Origin: JBQCHF01 sp051954955
Lineage (GTDB): Bacteria; Actinomycetota; Actinomycetes; Motilibacterales; Motilibacteraceae
Assembly: GCA_051954955.1 (NCBI GenBank)
Contig: JBQCHF010000102.1
Coordinates: 1-28,549, forward strand
DNA: 28,549 nt
Direction of reading: 5' to 3'
Part shown: positions 1 through 6,925 of the stretch, in pieces
Layout: each line of letters starts with the position of its first letter
Position numbering within the stretch: position 1 is the stretch's first letter
Translations under genes and position numbers: made by a program
The notes under the pieces: generated by a model
The model's input: the letters and a program-made list of their open reading frames with translations, nothing else
Told to the model about the DNA's origin: nothing
The model's database searches: none

Positions 1-110
1 TGCCGGGACCGGGTGGGGCCGGCGGGGTGGGTGTGGGCCCGCGCGAAGACCTGGTCGCCCTCGCCCGCGTGGTCGACCGCGGCGGCGGCGGTGGGTCGTT
101 GCGGCTGCAT
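1..110 (-). CDS. Possible 5' end of an unidentified minus-strand gene (partial)
   Basis: An ATG at 108-110 on the minus strand opens a frame that stays open to the window edge (36 residues, beginning MQPQRPTAAAA). Third codon positions are almost all G or C, as expected for coding DNA here. There is only a weak GGAG close to the ATG and no recognisable domain, so this may be chance. The rest of 1-266 holds no supported gene. A small palindrome, GGTGCA-GGG-TGCACC, lies at 120-134, just upstream of this possible start, and could be an operator. Confidence 0.25.
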   Translation of the reverse strand, partial: MQPQRPTAAAAVDHAGEGDQVFARAHTHPAGPTRSR

Positions 111-253
111 CCACTCCAGGGTGCAGGGTGCACCCCCTTCACCAACAGTGATCGGCAGCTGACGGCAGGCGTTGAGGGGACGTCATCGTCTGTTCGATCG
201 CGCTTCACCGGCGCACCGCCGCTCGATGGGCGCCCGGTCCGCGTCGCGCTGGG

Positions 254-259
254 TAGCCT
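254..259 (+). promoter_or_regulatory. -10 box of a likely leaderless promoter for the first LOG gene
   Basis: TAGCCT fits the actinobacterial TANNNT -10 pattern and is followed by 7 nt and then the ATG at 267. Transcription would start at or next to the A of the start codon. There is no Shine-Dalgarno sequence in front of that ATG, which agrees with a leaderless mRNA. Confidence 0.55.
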
Positions 260-266
260 GCGGCTT

Positions 267-1124
267 ATGGCCGTCCCCTCGGAAGAGAGCACCCCCACGC
301 ACACCCCGCGCCCCGCCGAGCGGCGGCGCGGGCCGGTGACCCTGCGCGGCCGCTCAGTGCAGACGTCGACGACCGACCAGCGGCTGCTGGACACCCGCGG
401 GCCGTCGGACTGGGTGCACACGGACCCGTGGCGGGTGCTGCGCATCCAGTCCGAGTTCGTCGAGGGTTTCGGCGCGCTGGCCGAGCTTGGACCGGCCGTG
501 AGCGTGTTCGGCTCGGCCCGCACGCACGAGTCCAGCCCGGAGTACGCCCTCGGCGTCGAGGTGGGCCGTCGTCTGGTCGAGGCCGGCTTCGCGGTGATTA
601 CCGGCGGCGGCCCCGGGGCGATGGAGGCGGCCAACCGCGGGGCCGCGGAGGCCGGTGGCACGTCGGTCGGCCTCGGCATCGAGCTGCCCTTCGAGCAGGG
701 CATGAACGACTGGGTCGACCTCGGCGTCCACTTCCGCTACTTCTTCGCGCGCAAGACCATGTTCGTGAAGTACGCCCAGGGTTTCATCGTGCTGCCCGGC
801 GGCTTCGGAACCTTCGACGAGCTGTTCGAGGCGCTCACCCTGGTGCAGACCCAGAAGGTGACCCAGTTCCCCGTCGTGCTCATGGGGACCTCGTACTGGG
901 GTGGCCTGCTGGACTGGCTGCGCTCCACGGTGGCCAGCGAGGGCAAGGTCAGCGCGAGCGACCTGGACCTGGTCTCGCTCACCGACGACCCGGCCGAGGC
1001 GGTCTGGACCATCACCGAGGCCGACGCCGCCCGCGGCACCGCCGAGGCTCGCGCGGTGGCGGCCAACGCGGCGGCCGAGATCGCCGCGGAGCGCGACCAC
1101 GCCGGTCGCAACGGCCAGGGCTGA
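267..1124 (+). CDS. LOG family protein (TIGR00730-type), long form
   Basis: The 285-residue product belongs to the LOG / lysine-decarboxylase-like Rossmann family. Characterised members hydrolyse cytokinin riboside 5'-monophosphates, or more generally nucleoside monophosphates, releasing the base and ribose 5-phosphate. The signatures are visible: GGGPGAME at about 113-120 and PGGFGTFDE at about 177-185, with an Arg-Lys pair (162-163) in the helix between them. The first 70 residues are a charged, probably disordered extension. The frame is open upstream to position 27, but the -10 box at 254-259 and the family length favour the ATG at 267. A second LOG gene follows after 15 bp, so the two are probably co-transcribed. 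The enzymatic substrate is inferred from the family only. Confidence 0.85.
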   Translation: MAVPSEESTPTHTPRPAERRRGPVTLRGRSVQTSTTDQRLLDTRGPSDWVHTDPWRVLRIQSEFVEGFGALAELGPAVSVFGSARTHESSPEYALGVEVGRRLVEAGFAVITGGGPGAMEAANRGAAEAGGTSVGLGIELPFEQGMNDWVDLGVHFRYFFARKTMFVKYAQGFIVLPGGFGTFDELFEALTLVQTQKVTQFPVVLMGTSYWGGLLDWLRSTVASEGKVSASDLDLVSLTDDPAEAVWTITEADAARGTAEARAVAANAAAEIAAERDHAGRNGQG

Positions 1125-1139
1125 GGGGCCCGGCTCCCC

Positions 1140-1766
1140 GTGGCGGCCGTCTGCGTCTACTGCGCCTCCAGCGAGCGGATCGACCCGGCGTTCGTCGACC
1201 TCGCCGCCGAGCTCGGAAAGGTGCTGGCCGAACGCGGGCACACGCTGGTCAGCGGCGGTGGCAGCGTCTCGATGATGGGCGCGGTGGCGCGTGCTTGCCG
1301 TGAGGGCGGCGGGCGCACGGTGGGCGTCATCCCGCAGGCGCTGGTCGACCTCGAGGTCGCCGACCACGACGCCGACGAGCTGGTCGTCACCGCCGACATG
1401 CGCGAGCGCAAGGGCGAGATGGACCGCCGTGCCGACGCCTTCCTCGCCCTGCCCGGGGGCCTGGGCACCCTGGAGGAGCTCTTCGAGGTCTGGGTGGCGC
1501 GCACCTTGGCCATGCACGCCAAGCCGGTGGTCGTGCTCGACCCGACCGGCGTGATGGAGCCGCTGCGGGCCCTCGTCGACGCGCTGGCGGCCGCCGGCTT
1601 CGTCCGCCCCGCCGCCCGCGACGGCGTCGTCTGGACCCACTCCGTCGACGACGCCCTGGACGCCGTCGAGGCCGGCCTCGGCGCCGCCCCGCGGCTGCTC
1701 GCCCCACCCGCGCACCTCGCCCCCGACGACGAGCGGGTGGACGAGTACCTCGAGTCCGAGCCGTAG
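1140..1766 (+). CDS. LOG family protein, short form (Rv1205-like)
   Basis: A 208-residue LOG protein starting with the family's usual VCVYCASS strand. It carries GGGSVSMMG (40-48), the MRERK helix (87-91) and PGGLGTLEE (105-113), the residues that bind phosphate and act on the glycosidic bond. This corresponds to the M. tuberculosis cytokinin-releasing LOG Rv1205, which also sits near folP2. The start is a GTG at 1140; the only Shine-Dalgarno candidate, GAGGGG, overlaps the stop of the preceding gene and is about 11 nt away, so translation may depend on the upstream LOG. The C-terminal 30 residues are Pro/Asp/Glu-rich. A nucleotide 5'-monophosphate phosphoribohydrolase role is likely; the substrate is not readable from sequence. 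Confidence 0.87.
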   Translation: MAAVCVYCASSERIDPAFVDLAAELGKVLAERGHTLVSGGGSVSMMGAVARACREGGGRTVGVIPQALVDLEVADHDADELVVTADMRERKGEMDRRADAFLALPGGLGTLEELFEVWVARTLAMHAKPVVVLDPTGVMEPLRALVDALAAAGFVRPAARDGVVWTHSVDDALDAVEAGLGAAPRLLAPPAHLAPDDERVDEYLESEP

Positions 1767-1790
1767 GTCCGCGCGGTGCCGGCCCGGGCC

Positions 1791-1880
1791 GGAACGATCA
1801 CGAGCTCGTGGTCATGACTCGCCGACCGAGGTAAATTCTCCTGGGTAGGCGAGGAGAAATCACGGGGCCGTGATCGTTCC
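1791..1880. repeat. Convergent-junction palindromic element A
   Basis: This 90-bp element lies between the end of the plus-strand LOG gene and the end of the minus-strand gene at 1888. Its ends are a perfect 12-bp inverted repeat, GGAACGATCACG (1791-1802) against CGTGATCGTTCC (1869-1880). Inside are a near-palindrome GATCACGAG/CTCGTGGTC (1796-1813), a hairpin TTCTCCT/AGGAGAA (1836-1842/1852-1858), and the palindrome ATCACGGGGCCGTGAT (1859-1874) that recurs in elements B and E. It may act as a two-way transcription terminator. Confidence 0.75.
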
Positions 1881-1887
1881 GGAGGGC

Positions 1888-2493
1888 TCAGCGGGGCGGC
1901 AGCGGGACAGCGCAGGCGTTGGCTGCGTCCTCGAGCGGCCAGGGCACCTCCCAGGGGTCCGTCGAACCGCTGTAGCTGTACGAGCCGGGGGCCGCCGGGT
2001 CCTGGCTGCCCCGCAGGGCGAGATGCACTCGGCTGGTGCGCAGCGGCCCGCGGACGGTCGCTTCGAGGCCGACGTCGGCGCGCTTCAGCTCGCGGCAGTC
2101 CGTCACCCGCAGGTACAGCACCAGTGCGAGGTCCTGCCCGGCGGGCAGGGCCAGCGGCAGGCCGGGCCCGCCGCCCTCGCTGAGGTGGCCCAGCAGGCTG
2201 GAGGTCCTCACGACCGTGAGCCAGGGCACCGCCAGACCGAGCTCCTCGACCGTCAGGTCGGTGGAGCCGTCGTTGTGAAGGGTGACGTACTCGGTGAACG
2301 TCCGCTCGCCCGTGCCCACCTCCGAGCCGCTGCCCTGCGCGGTCAGCTGCGGCCGCAGCATGCCCGCCTGGTCCGCGGCCACCGTGGCGACCAGGAGCGC
2401 CAGCACCGCGCCGACGACGCCGAGCACCCGCCGCCGAGGCAGCCGCTGCTGCGGAAGCTGTGCCCAGACCTCGTCGCTGACCAGCGTCGTCAT
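1888..2493 (-). CDS. Uncharacterised membrane-anchored protein
   Basis: I do not recognise the family of this 201-residue protein. It has a short cytoplasmic N-terminus ending in an arginine cluster (RLPRRR), one hydrophobic segment at about residues 23-44 (VLGVVGAVLALLVATVAAD), and then a probably extracytoplasmic domain rich in short beta-strand-like stretches, ending in a Tyr/Ser/Pro-rich tail. Two cysteines (in TDCREL and NACAV) could form a disulfide outside the membrane. The start at 2493 has a good Shine-Dalgarno, AAGGGGG, 4-6 nt upstream; a GTG at 2517 is in frame but has none. It is transcribed divergently from the membrane protein at 2569 and ends in element A. Confidence 0.7.
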   Translation of the reverse strand: MTTLVSDEVWAQLPQQRLPRRRVLGVVGAVLALLVATVAADQAGMLRPQLTAQGSGSEVGTGERTFTEYVTLHNDGSTDLTVEELGLAVPWLTVVRTSSLLGHLSEGGGPGLPLALPAGQDLALVLYLRVTDCRELKRADVGLEATVRGPLRTSRVHLALRGSQDPAAPGSYSYSGSTDPWEVPWPLEDAANACAVPLPPR

Positions 2494-2568
2494 CCCGCCC
2501 CCTTGCCTTATTGACACAGATCATTGCTACATTGCTGCCCTCAGGTCAAGGCGGCGAGGGGAGCGGCG
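2494..2568. promoter_or_regulatory. Divergent intergenic control region
   Basis: This gap separates two divergent genes. Positions 2508-2537 are strikingly AT-rich for the window and hold two direct copies of CATTGCT (2522-2528 and 2530-2536), an 8-bp periodicity that could be an operator half-site array. A TTGACA hexamer occurs at 2511-2516, but no matching -10 lies 16-18 nt away. A GntR regulator of the YtrA type is encoded just downstream, and such proteins usually bind their own promoter region. The region is the natural candidate, but I cannot identify the exact operator. Confidence 0.4.
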
Positions 2569-3444
2569 ATGGCGCCGATGCTCGGGGTGCTGGTCACGGT
2601 GCTGGCCGTCGTCGTCGGGCTGGTCGCCCGCTGGTTCTGGCGCTCTTTCCGGCCCGTGCAGCGAGCCGAGGTGGAGGCCTTCGCCGGTGCCAGCGGGCTG
2701 GTCGTCACGGTGGCCAACGGTCCGCGGGTGCTCGAGGCCATCGCCCGCACGCGGCTCTGGCGGATGGTGGGGCTGCTGGTCGCCGGCTCCGCGTCCGCTG
2801 CCGCGGTCGTCGTGCGGGCGGTGCGGACCGGGGTCCTCCACGTCGGGGTCGAGATCGTGCTCTGGCTCCTGATCGGCTACTTCCTCGGCGCGGTGCTGGG
2901 CGAGCTGCTCACGGCCCGCTCTACGTCGTCGCAGGGCCCACGCTCGGCGTCGCTGCGCCGGCGCGAGATGACCGACTACGTCGGCGGCTGGGCGGTCCGC
3001 TCGCCGCGCCTGCTGGCGTTCGTCGGCCTGGTCGCCGGCCTGGCTGCGCCGGCCCTGCACAACCGGACGTGGTGGGTGCCGGCCGCTGGCATCGGCGCCG
3101 CCGTGGTCTGGGGCGTCACCGTGCTGGTCAGCCGCTTCGTGCTGGAGCGCCCCCAGCAGCCGGCCGCGGAGGACCTGCTCGCCGCCGACGACGCCATCCG
3201 CTCGCGCAGCCTGCACGCGCTGGCTGCCACCGCCGTCGGCATCGAGCTCTGGCTGGCCGCGCTCGCCGTCCTCGGGCTGGCGCTGACGTTGCCGGGGCGG
3301 CTCGGGCCGGATGCCGAGCAGCACGTGCCGCCGCTCCTCGCGGTCGTGCTCGTCCTGACGGTGCCGGTGAGCGCGGTGGTGGTCAGCCGGCGGCTGGCTC
3401 GTCGCCCGTTCCGGGTGGTGCGCCAGGAGCCGGTGCTGCGGTGA
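2569..3444 (+). CDS. Uncharacterised multi-pass membrane protein
   Basis: The 291-residue product has about six to seven hydrophobic segments: at the N-terminus (MLGVLVTVLAVVVGLVARW), around residues 65-80 and 95-115, a pair at about 145-185, and a pair near 220-275. An Arg-rich loop (SLRRREMTDYVGGW) lies in the middle and the C-terminus is basic. No family signature was recognised. The ATG at 2569 is chosen because a GAGGGGAG stretch lies 7 nt upstream; the frame is open 15 codons further. Its stop overlaps the GTG of the following GntR gene by 4 bp (GTGA), so the pair is translationally coupled and the regulator probably controls this membrane protein. A small export or stress-response pump partner is possible, without direct support. 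Confidence 0.75.
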   Translation: MAPMLGVLVTVLAVVVGLVARWFWRSFRPVQRAEVEAFAGASGLVVTVANGPRVLEAIARTRLWRMVGLLVAGSASAAAVVVRAVRTGVLHVGVEIVLWLLIGYFLGAVLGELLTARSTSSQGPRSASLRRREMTDYVGGWAVRSPRLLAFVGLVAGLAAPALHNRTWWVPAAGIGAAVVWGVTVLVSRFVLERPQQPAAEDLLAADDAIRSRSLHALAATAVGIELWLAALAVLGLALTLPGRLGPDAEQHVPPLLAVVLVLTVPVSAVVVSRRLARRPFRVVRQEPVLR

Positions 3445-3821
3445 TACTCACCGTCGATCCCGCCGGCGCGGTGCCGCCGTACGAGCAGATCCGCTCGCAG
3501 GTCGAGGCGATGATCGCGGCGGGCACCCTGCGGGCGGGGGACCGGCTGCCCACCATCCGCCAGCTCGCGCACGACCTCGGGCTGGCCACCGGCACGGTCG
3601 GCCGTGCCTACGCCGAGCTCGAGCAGGCCGGACTGGTCGTGTCCCGGCGCCGGGTGGGCACCGTGGTGGCCGAGACCACGGCTCAGCCGGCCCGCGAACG
3701 GCGTCGCCGGCTCGCCGACGCCGCGGAGGCGTACGCGCACGCCGTCCGGCTGCTCGGTGCCACGCCCGCCGAGGCGAGGGACGCCGTCGACCGCGCGCTG
3801 GCTCCCGCACCCCGCGCCTGA
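3441..3821 (+). CDS. GntR-family transcription regulator, YtrA subfamily
   Basis: The 126-residue protein has the GntR winged helix (residues 1-75, PPYEQIRSQVEAMIAAGTL, RAGDRLPTIRQLAHDLGLATGTV) followed by a short helical dimerisation tail. That small size and the missing large effector domain define the YtrA subfamily, whose members usually repress ABC-type or other membrane export operons encoded next to them. The GTG start sits inside GTGA shared with the stop of the upstream membrane protein gene. Its likely targets are its own operon and the AT-rich divergent region at 2494-2568; the inducing ligand is unknown. The gene ends before palindromic element B. Confidence 0.88.
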   Translation: MILTVDPAGAVPPYEQIRSQVEAMIAAGTLRAGDRLPTIRQLAHDLGLATGTVGRAYAELEQAGLVVSRRRVGTVVAETTAQPARERRRRLADAAEAYAHAVRLLGATPAEARDAVDRALAPAPRA

Positions 3822-3860
3822 CCGCTTCGGCCCCTGGCAACCCCCACCGCCCCCGGTCCG

Positions 3861-3920
3861 TTGTCGCCGCCCCCGCGGGATTCCCCGGGGGCGGCGACAA
3901 GGGATCACGGGGCCGTGATC
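3861..3920. repeat. Convergent-junction palindromic element B
   Basis: Two adjacent palindromes lie between the convergent GntR and folP2 genes. The first is a hairpin with perfect 15-bp arms, TTGTCGCCGCCCCCG (3861-3875) and its complement at 3886-3900, with a 10-nt loop. The second is GATCACGG-GG-CCGTGATC (3903-3920), followed by GTTTC. The first hairpin is strong enough to be a bidirectional terminator. The second has the same core as elements A and E. Confidence 0.8.
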
Positions 3921-3947
3921 GTTTCGACCGGGGCGGCAGGGGAGCCG

Positions 3948-4811
3948 TCAGGCCAGCCCGCGCCGGGCGACGGCGGGGGGCCGGGTGCCGCGGATCGAGG
4001 CGACCATGTCGAGCACGCGGCGGGTGGGGGCGACGTTGTGGGCACGGAAGACGCGCGCGCCGAGCCAGGCGCTCACCGACGTCGCGGCCAGGGTGCCCTC
4101 CAGGCGCTCGCCCTTGGGCAGGTCCAGCGTCTCGCCGACGAAGTCCTTGTTGGACAGGGCGACCAGCACCGGCCAGCCGGTGGCGACCAGCTCGTCCAGG
4201 CGGCGGGTCAGCTCCAGTGAGTGGTAGGTGGTCTTCCCGAAGTCGTGCGTGGGGTCGATGAGGATGCCGTCGCGGCGCACGCCCAGCGAGACGGCGCGCT
4301 CGGCCAGCGCTGTCACCCGCTCCACGACGTCGGCCACGACGTCGGGATACGAAGGCCGGTGCGGGTCGGTCCGCGGCCCGAGCCCGCCGGTGTGCGAGCA
4401 GACCAGGCCGGCACCGTGCGCGGCGGCCACCGCCGCGAGCTCCGGGTCGGCCCCGGACCAGGTGTCGTTCACCAGGTCCGCGCCCGCTGCGCACAGCCGG
4501 TCGGCCACCTCGGCCCGCCAGGTATCGACGCTGATGACCAGCGAGGGGTGCCGCTCGCGCACCGCGGCGACGAACGGCTCGGTGCGGCGCAGCTCCTCGG
4601 TCACGTCCACGGCGGCGCCGTAGCCGGCCTTCACCCCGCCGATGTCGACGATGTCGGCGCCCTCGGCCACGGCGCGGTCGACGGCGGCCATGGCGGCGTC
4701 GTCGGCGAAGGTGGCGCCCTCGTCGTAGAACGAGTCGGGCGTGCGGTTGACGATGGCCATGACCAGCAGCGAGTCCTCGCCGAAGTCCCGATCACCCAGC
4801 CGCAGCGTCAC
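3948..4811 (-). CDS. folP2: Dihydropteroate synthase paralogue, FolP2 type
   Basis: The 287-residue protein has the pterin-binding (DHPS) TIM-barrel fold: MAIVNRTPDSFYDEG near residue 17, DIGGVKAGYG near 56, ISVDTW, NDTWSG, and a late Asp/Lys region (DPTHDFGKT, LSNKDF). It differs from catalytic DHPS at a key place: the loop that normally reads GGESTRPG, whose Thr-Arg contacts p-aminobenzoate and sulfonamides, reads GGVKAGYG. I recall the same replacement in mycobacterial FolP2 (Rv1207), which is reported to lack DHPS activity. It is therefore best treated as a FolP2 paralogue rather than the folate-pathway enzyme. The start is a GTG at 4811, 6 nt after a CAGGAT -10-like box; an upstream in-frame extension to 4859 is less likely. 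It is divergent from the DivIVA-like gene. Confidence 0.85.
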   Translation of the reverse strand: MTLRLGDRDFGEDSLLVMAIVNRTPDSFYDEGATFADDAAMAAVDRAVAEGADIVDIGGVKAGYGAAVDVTEELRRTEPFVAAVRERHPSLVISVDTWRAEVADRLCAAGADLVNDTWSGADPELAAVAAAHGAGLVCSHTGGLGPRTDPHRPSYPDVVADVVERVTALAERAVSLGVRRDGILIDPTHDFGKTTYHSLELTRRLDELVATGWPVLVALSNKDFVGETLDLPKGERLEGTLAATSVSAWLGARVFRAHNVAPTRRVLDMVASIRGTRPPAVARRGLA

Positions 4812-4884
4812 ACGCCCATCCTGCCGTTGGCTGCGCCGGCCCGCCCACCGGCACCGCACCGCACCGGGATGGCACGATCGGCAC
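4812..4884. promoter_or_regulatory. Back-to-back promoters for folP2 and the DivIVA-like gene
   Basis: On the minus strand CAGGAT (4823-4818) is followed by 6 nt and the GTG of folP2. On the plus strand CACGAT (4873-4878) is followed by 6 nt and the GTG at 4885. Neither start has a Shine-Dalgarno. Both fit the leaderless spacing seen elsewhere in the window, although the -10 boxes lack the consensus first T. Confidence 0.45.
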
Positions 4885-5262
4885 GTGCCCTTCCTGCTGC
4901 TCGTGCTGCTGCTGGTCGTCGCCGGCGCGGTGGTGATCGCCCTGATCCCCGACGGTGCCGACCGGCGGGCCGGCGCGGTGCAGCCGCCGCTCGGACCCGA
5001 CGCTCACGACCGCGCCCCCGGGGCGCTGGCCGGCCTGCCCGCCGCCGACGAGTCGCTGCAGCCCGACGACCTGCTGGCCGTCCGCTTCGCGCTCGCCCCG
5101 CGCGGTTACCGCTGCGGCGAGGTGGAGGCGGTCCTGGACCGGGCCGCGGATGAGCTGGCCGCCCGCGACGCCCGCATCGCCGAGCTCGAGGCGCGCCTGT
5201 CCGCGCCAGTGCCGGACGACGCCCCGGCGCCTCCGACGACGCACCACGATGAGGAGCGCTGA
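4885..5262 (+). CDS. Small membrane protein with DivIVA-like domain (Rv1209-like)
   Basis: A 125-residue protein with an N-terminal membrane helix (MPFLLLVLLLVVAGAVVIALI, about residues 2-21), a linker, and a C-terminal segment resembling the DivIVA/Wag31 N-terminal motif: LLAVRFALAPRGYRCGEVEAVLDRAADELAARDARIAELEARL broken over about residues 63-105, where an RGY-x-EVD-like turn precedes a coiled coil. Family members bind curved membrane or polar scaffolds. The first start considered, at 4741, would add 48 residues of low-quality sequence; the GTG at 4885 places the hydrophobic helix at the N-terminus and fits the -10 box. The next gene begins 1 nt after its stop, so the two form an operon. 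The position between folP2 and tag matches Rv1209 of M. tuberculosis. Its role in growth or division is inferred. Confidence 0.75.
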   Translation: MPFLLLVLLLVVAGAVVIALIPDGADRRAGAVQPPLGPDAHDRAPGALAGLPAADESLQPDDLLAVRFALAPRGYRCGEVEAVLDRAADELAARDARIAELEARLSAPVPDDAPAPPTTHHDEER

Positions 5263-5263
5263 G

Positions 5264-5737
5264 ATGGCCCGCTTCTCCGTGAGCGTCCGGGTCCCCGCCG
5301 ACGCCGGGCGCACCTGGGCCGCGCTCACCGACTGGCCCAGCCACGGCGACTGGATCCCGGCCACCACGGTGCGGGTCACCAGCCCCCGCCCCGACGGCGT
5401 CGGCGCGTCCTTCGCCACCCGCAGCGGGATCGGGCCGCTCGGCTTCGACGACCCGATGGTCGTCACGGCCTGGCAGCCCCCCGAGGACGGGAAGCCGGGT
5501 CACTGCGCGGTTCGCAAGACCGGCCGGGTGGTGCTCGGCGGCGCCGAGTTCGACGTCGTGCCGCTGGGCCCGGCGGCCTCGGTGGTGCACTGGAGCGAGG
5601 ACGTGCAGGTGCCGCCGGTGGCGCTCACCCGGCACCTCGGCCCGCTGGTCGGCGCGATCGGCGGCCTGCTGTTCCGGCTGGCCCTGGGCCGCTTCGCCCG
5701 CTACGTGGCCGCCGGGCGGGACCTGAACCACCCGTGA
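5264..5737 (+). CDS. SRPBCC (START/polyketide-cyclase-like) family protein
   Basis: The 157-residue protein has the pattern of the SRPBCC ligand-binding fold: an N-terminal strand MARFSVSVRVPADAGRTW, the helix ALTDWPSHGDWIPAT, a run of strands through VVLGGAEFDVVPLG and SVVHWSEDV, and a long C-terminal helix (LVGAIGGLLFRLALGRFARYVA). Such proteins bind hydrophobic ligands in a cavity; this one's ligand is not predictable. The ATG has GAGGAG 7 nt upstream and follows the preceding stop by 1 nt. Its own stop overlaps the GTG of tag (GTGA), so it belongs to the DivIVA-like/SRPBCC/tag operon. Confidence 0.82.
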   Translation: MARFSVSVRVPADAGRTWAALTDWPSHGDWIPATTVRVTSPRPDGVGASFATRSGIGPLGFDDPMVVTAWQPPEDGKPGHCAVRKTGRVVLGGAEFDVVPLGPAASVVHWSEDVQVPPVALTRHLGPLVGAIGGLLFRLALGRFARYVAAGRDLNHP

Positions 5738-6315
5738 GCGGGCCGGTCATCGGCCCGGACGGAAGGGCCCGCTGCCCGTGGGGCCTGTCCACCCCCGACT
5801 ACGTCGACTACCACGACACCGAGTGGGGCCGGCCCGTCCACGGCACCGGTCCCCTCTACGAGCGGCTCGTGCTCGAGGCGTTCCAGTCGGGCCTGGCCTG
5901 GATCACGATCCTGCGCAAACGGCCGGCGTTCCGGGCCGCCTTCGCCGGCTTCGACCCGCACGCGGTGGCCGCCTTCGACGACGCTGACGTCGCCCGGCTG
6001 CTCGCCGACGCCGGCATCGTGCGCAACCGGGCCAAGATCGAGGCGGCGGTGGGCAACGCCCGGGCCGTCGTCGCGCTGGAGGAGGGCGGCGAGGACCTCG
6101 ACGCCCTGCTCTGGTCGTTCGCGCCGGACCCGCGCCCGGCCCCGCAGACCCTGGCCGACGTGCCGGCCACCACCCCGGAGTCCATCGCGCTGGCCCGCGA
6201 GCTCAAGCGCCGCGGCTTCCGGTTCGTCGGCCCCACCACCGCCTACGCCCTGATGCAGGCCACCGGGATGGTGGACGACCACCTGGCCGGCTGCTGGGCG
6301 CGCGGCACGTCCTGA
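5734..6315 (+). CDS. tag: DNA-3-methyladenine glycosylase I
   Basis: The 193-residue enzyme removes 3-methyladenine from alkylated DNA as the first step of base-excision repair. It matches the TAG family over its length: RCPWG with zinc ligand Cys14, DYHDTEWGRP with His27, the active-site helix LVLEAFQSGLAWITILRKR with Glu48, and the C-terminal zinc ligands His183 and Cys187 in DDHLAGCW. All four zinc ligands and the catalytic Glu are present, so the enzyme should be functional. The GTG start overlaps the preceding TGA, which implies translational coupling. M. tuberculosis tagA (Rv1210) sits at the same place relative to the DivIVA-like and DUF3117 genes. Confidence 0.95.
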   Translation: MSGPVIGPDGRARCPWGLSTPDYVDYHDTEWGRPVHGTGPLYERLVLEAFQSGLAWITILRKRPAFRAAFAGFDPHAVAAFDDADVARLLADAGIVRNRAKIEAAVGNARAVVALEEGGEDLDALLWSFAPDPRPAPQTLADVPATTPESIALARELKRRGFRFVGPTTAYALMQATGMVDDHLAGCWARGTS

Positions 6316-6339
6316 GGCGAGGCTGGGAGGATCGGCGCC

Positions 6340-6918
6340 GTGGCGGACGTGAGCGAACCCGAGCTGCTCGGCGAGCCCGGCGGCGAGCCGGTGGAGATCG
6401 TGCCGGCCGACCCGGCCTGGAAAGAGCAGTTCGCCGGCTGGAAGCAGCGCATCGAGGCCGCCCTCGGCCCGCTGGCCACGCGGATCGAGCACGTCGGCTC
6501 CACCGCGGTGGCGGACCTGCCGGCCAAGCCGGTGGTCGACGTCCAGGTGTCGGTGCCGGACCAGGCCGCGCTGGAGGCGGAGGCCTACGTCGAGCCGCTG
6601 GAGGCGCTCGGGCTGTCCCTGCGCGCCCGCGAGGCCGGCCACCGGTTCCTGCGCCCGCGCCCGGACCGCGGCGAGCCGCGCACGGTGCACGTGCACGTCT
6701 GCGCGGCCGGCAGCGGCTGGGAGCGCGACCACCTGCTCTTCCGCGACTACCTGCGCGCTCACCCCGAGCACCGCAGGGCCTACGCCGACCTGAAGGCCGA
6801 GCTGGCCGAGCGCTTCCGGGAGGACCGGCTGGCCTACAACGAGGGCAAGACCTCGTTCGTCGACGGCACCCTGTGGCTGGCCGACGAGTGGGCGGTGGCC
6901 ACCGGCTGGAAGGGCTGA
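6340..6918 (+). CDS. GrpB-like (UPF0157) nucleotidyltransferase-fold protein
   Basis: The 192-residue protein shows the GrpB signature EHVGSTAVADLPAKPVVDVQV (about residues 49-69, split GST/AKP/D), the conserved HVHVC strand and the C-terminal LRAHPEHRRAYADLK and YNEGKTSFV motifs. The GST...D.x.V arrangement is that of the nucleotidyltransferase fold, and some relatives are fused to dephospho-CoA kinase. Its molecular substrate is not established. The GTG start has GGGAGG 9 nt upstream and lies 24 nt after the tag stop, so it probably closes that operon. It converges on the crotonase gene with only 7 bp between the stops. Confidence 0.88.
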   Translation: MADVSEPELLGEPGGEPVEIVPADPAWKEQFAGWKQRIEAALGPLATRIEHVGSTAVADLPAKPVVDVQVSVPDQAALEAEAYVEPLEALGLSLRAREAGHRFLRPRPDRGEPRTVHVHVCAAGSGWERDHLLFRDYLRAHPEHRRAYADLKAELAERFREDRLAYNEGKTSFVDGTLWLADEWAVATGWKG

Positions 6919-6925
6919 CCGCCCG

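Noticed and set aside
27..266. In-frame N-terminal extension of the first LOG protein
   Set aside because: The extension is open but lacks family similarity, and a -10 box (254-259) lies inside it at leaderless distance from the ATG at 267.
2511..2533. TTGACA plus TACATT as a sigma-70-type promoter
   Set aside because: The spacer is only 11 nt, far from the 16-18 nt required, so the hexamers probably do not work together.
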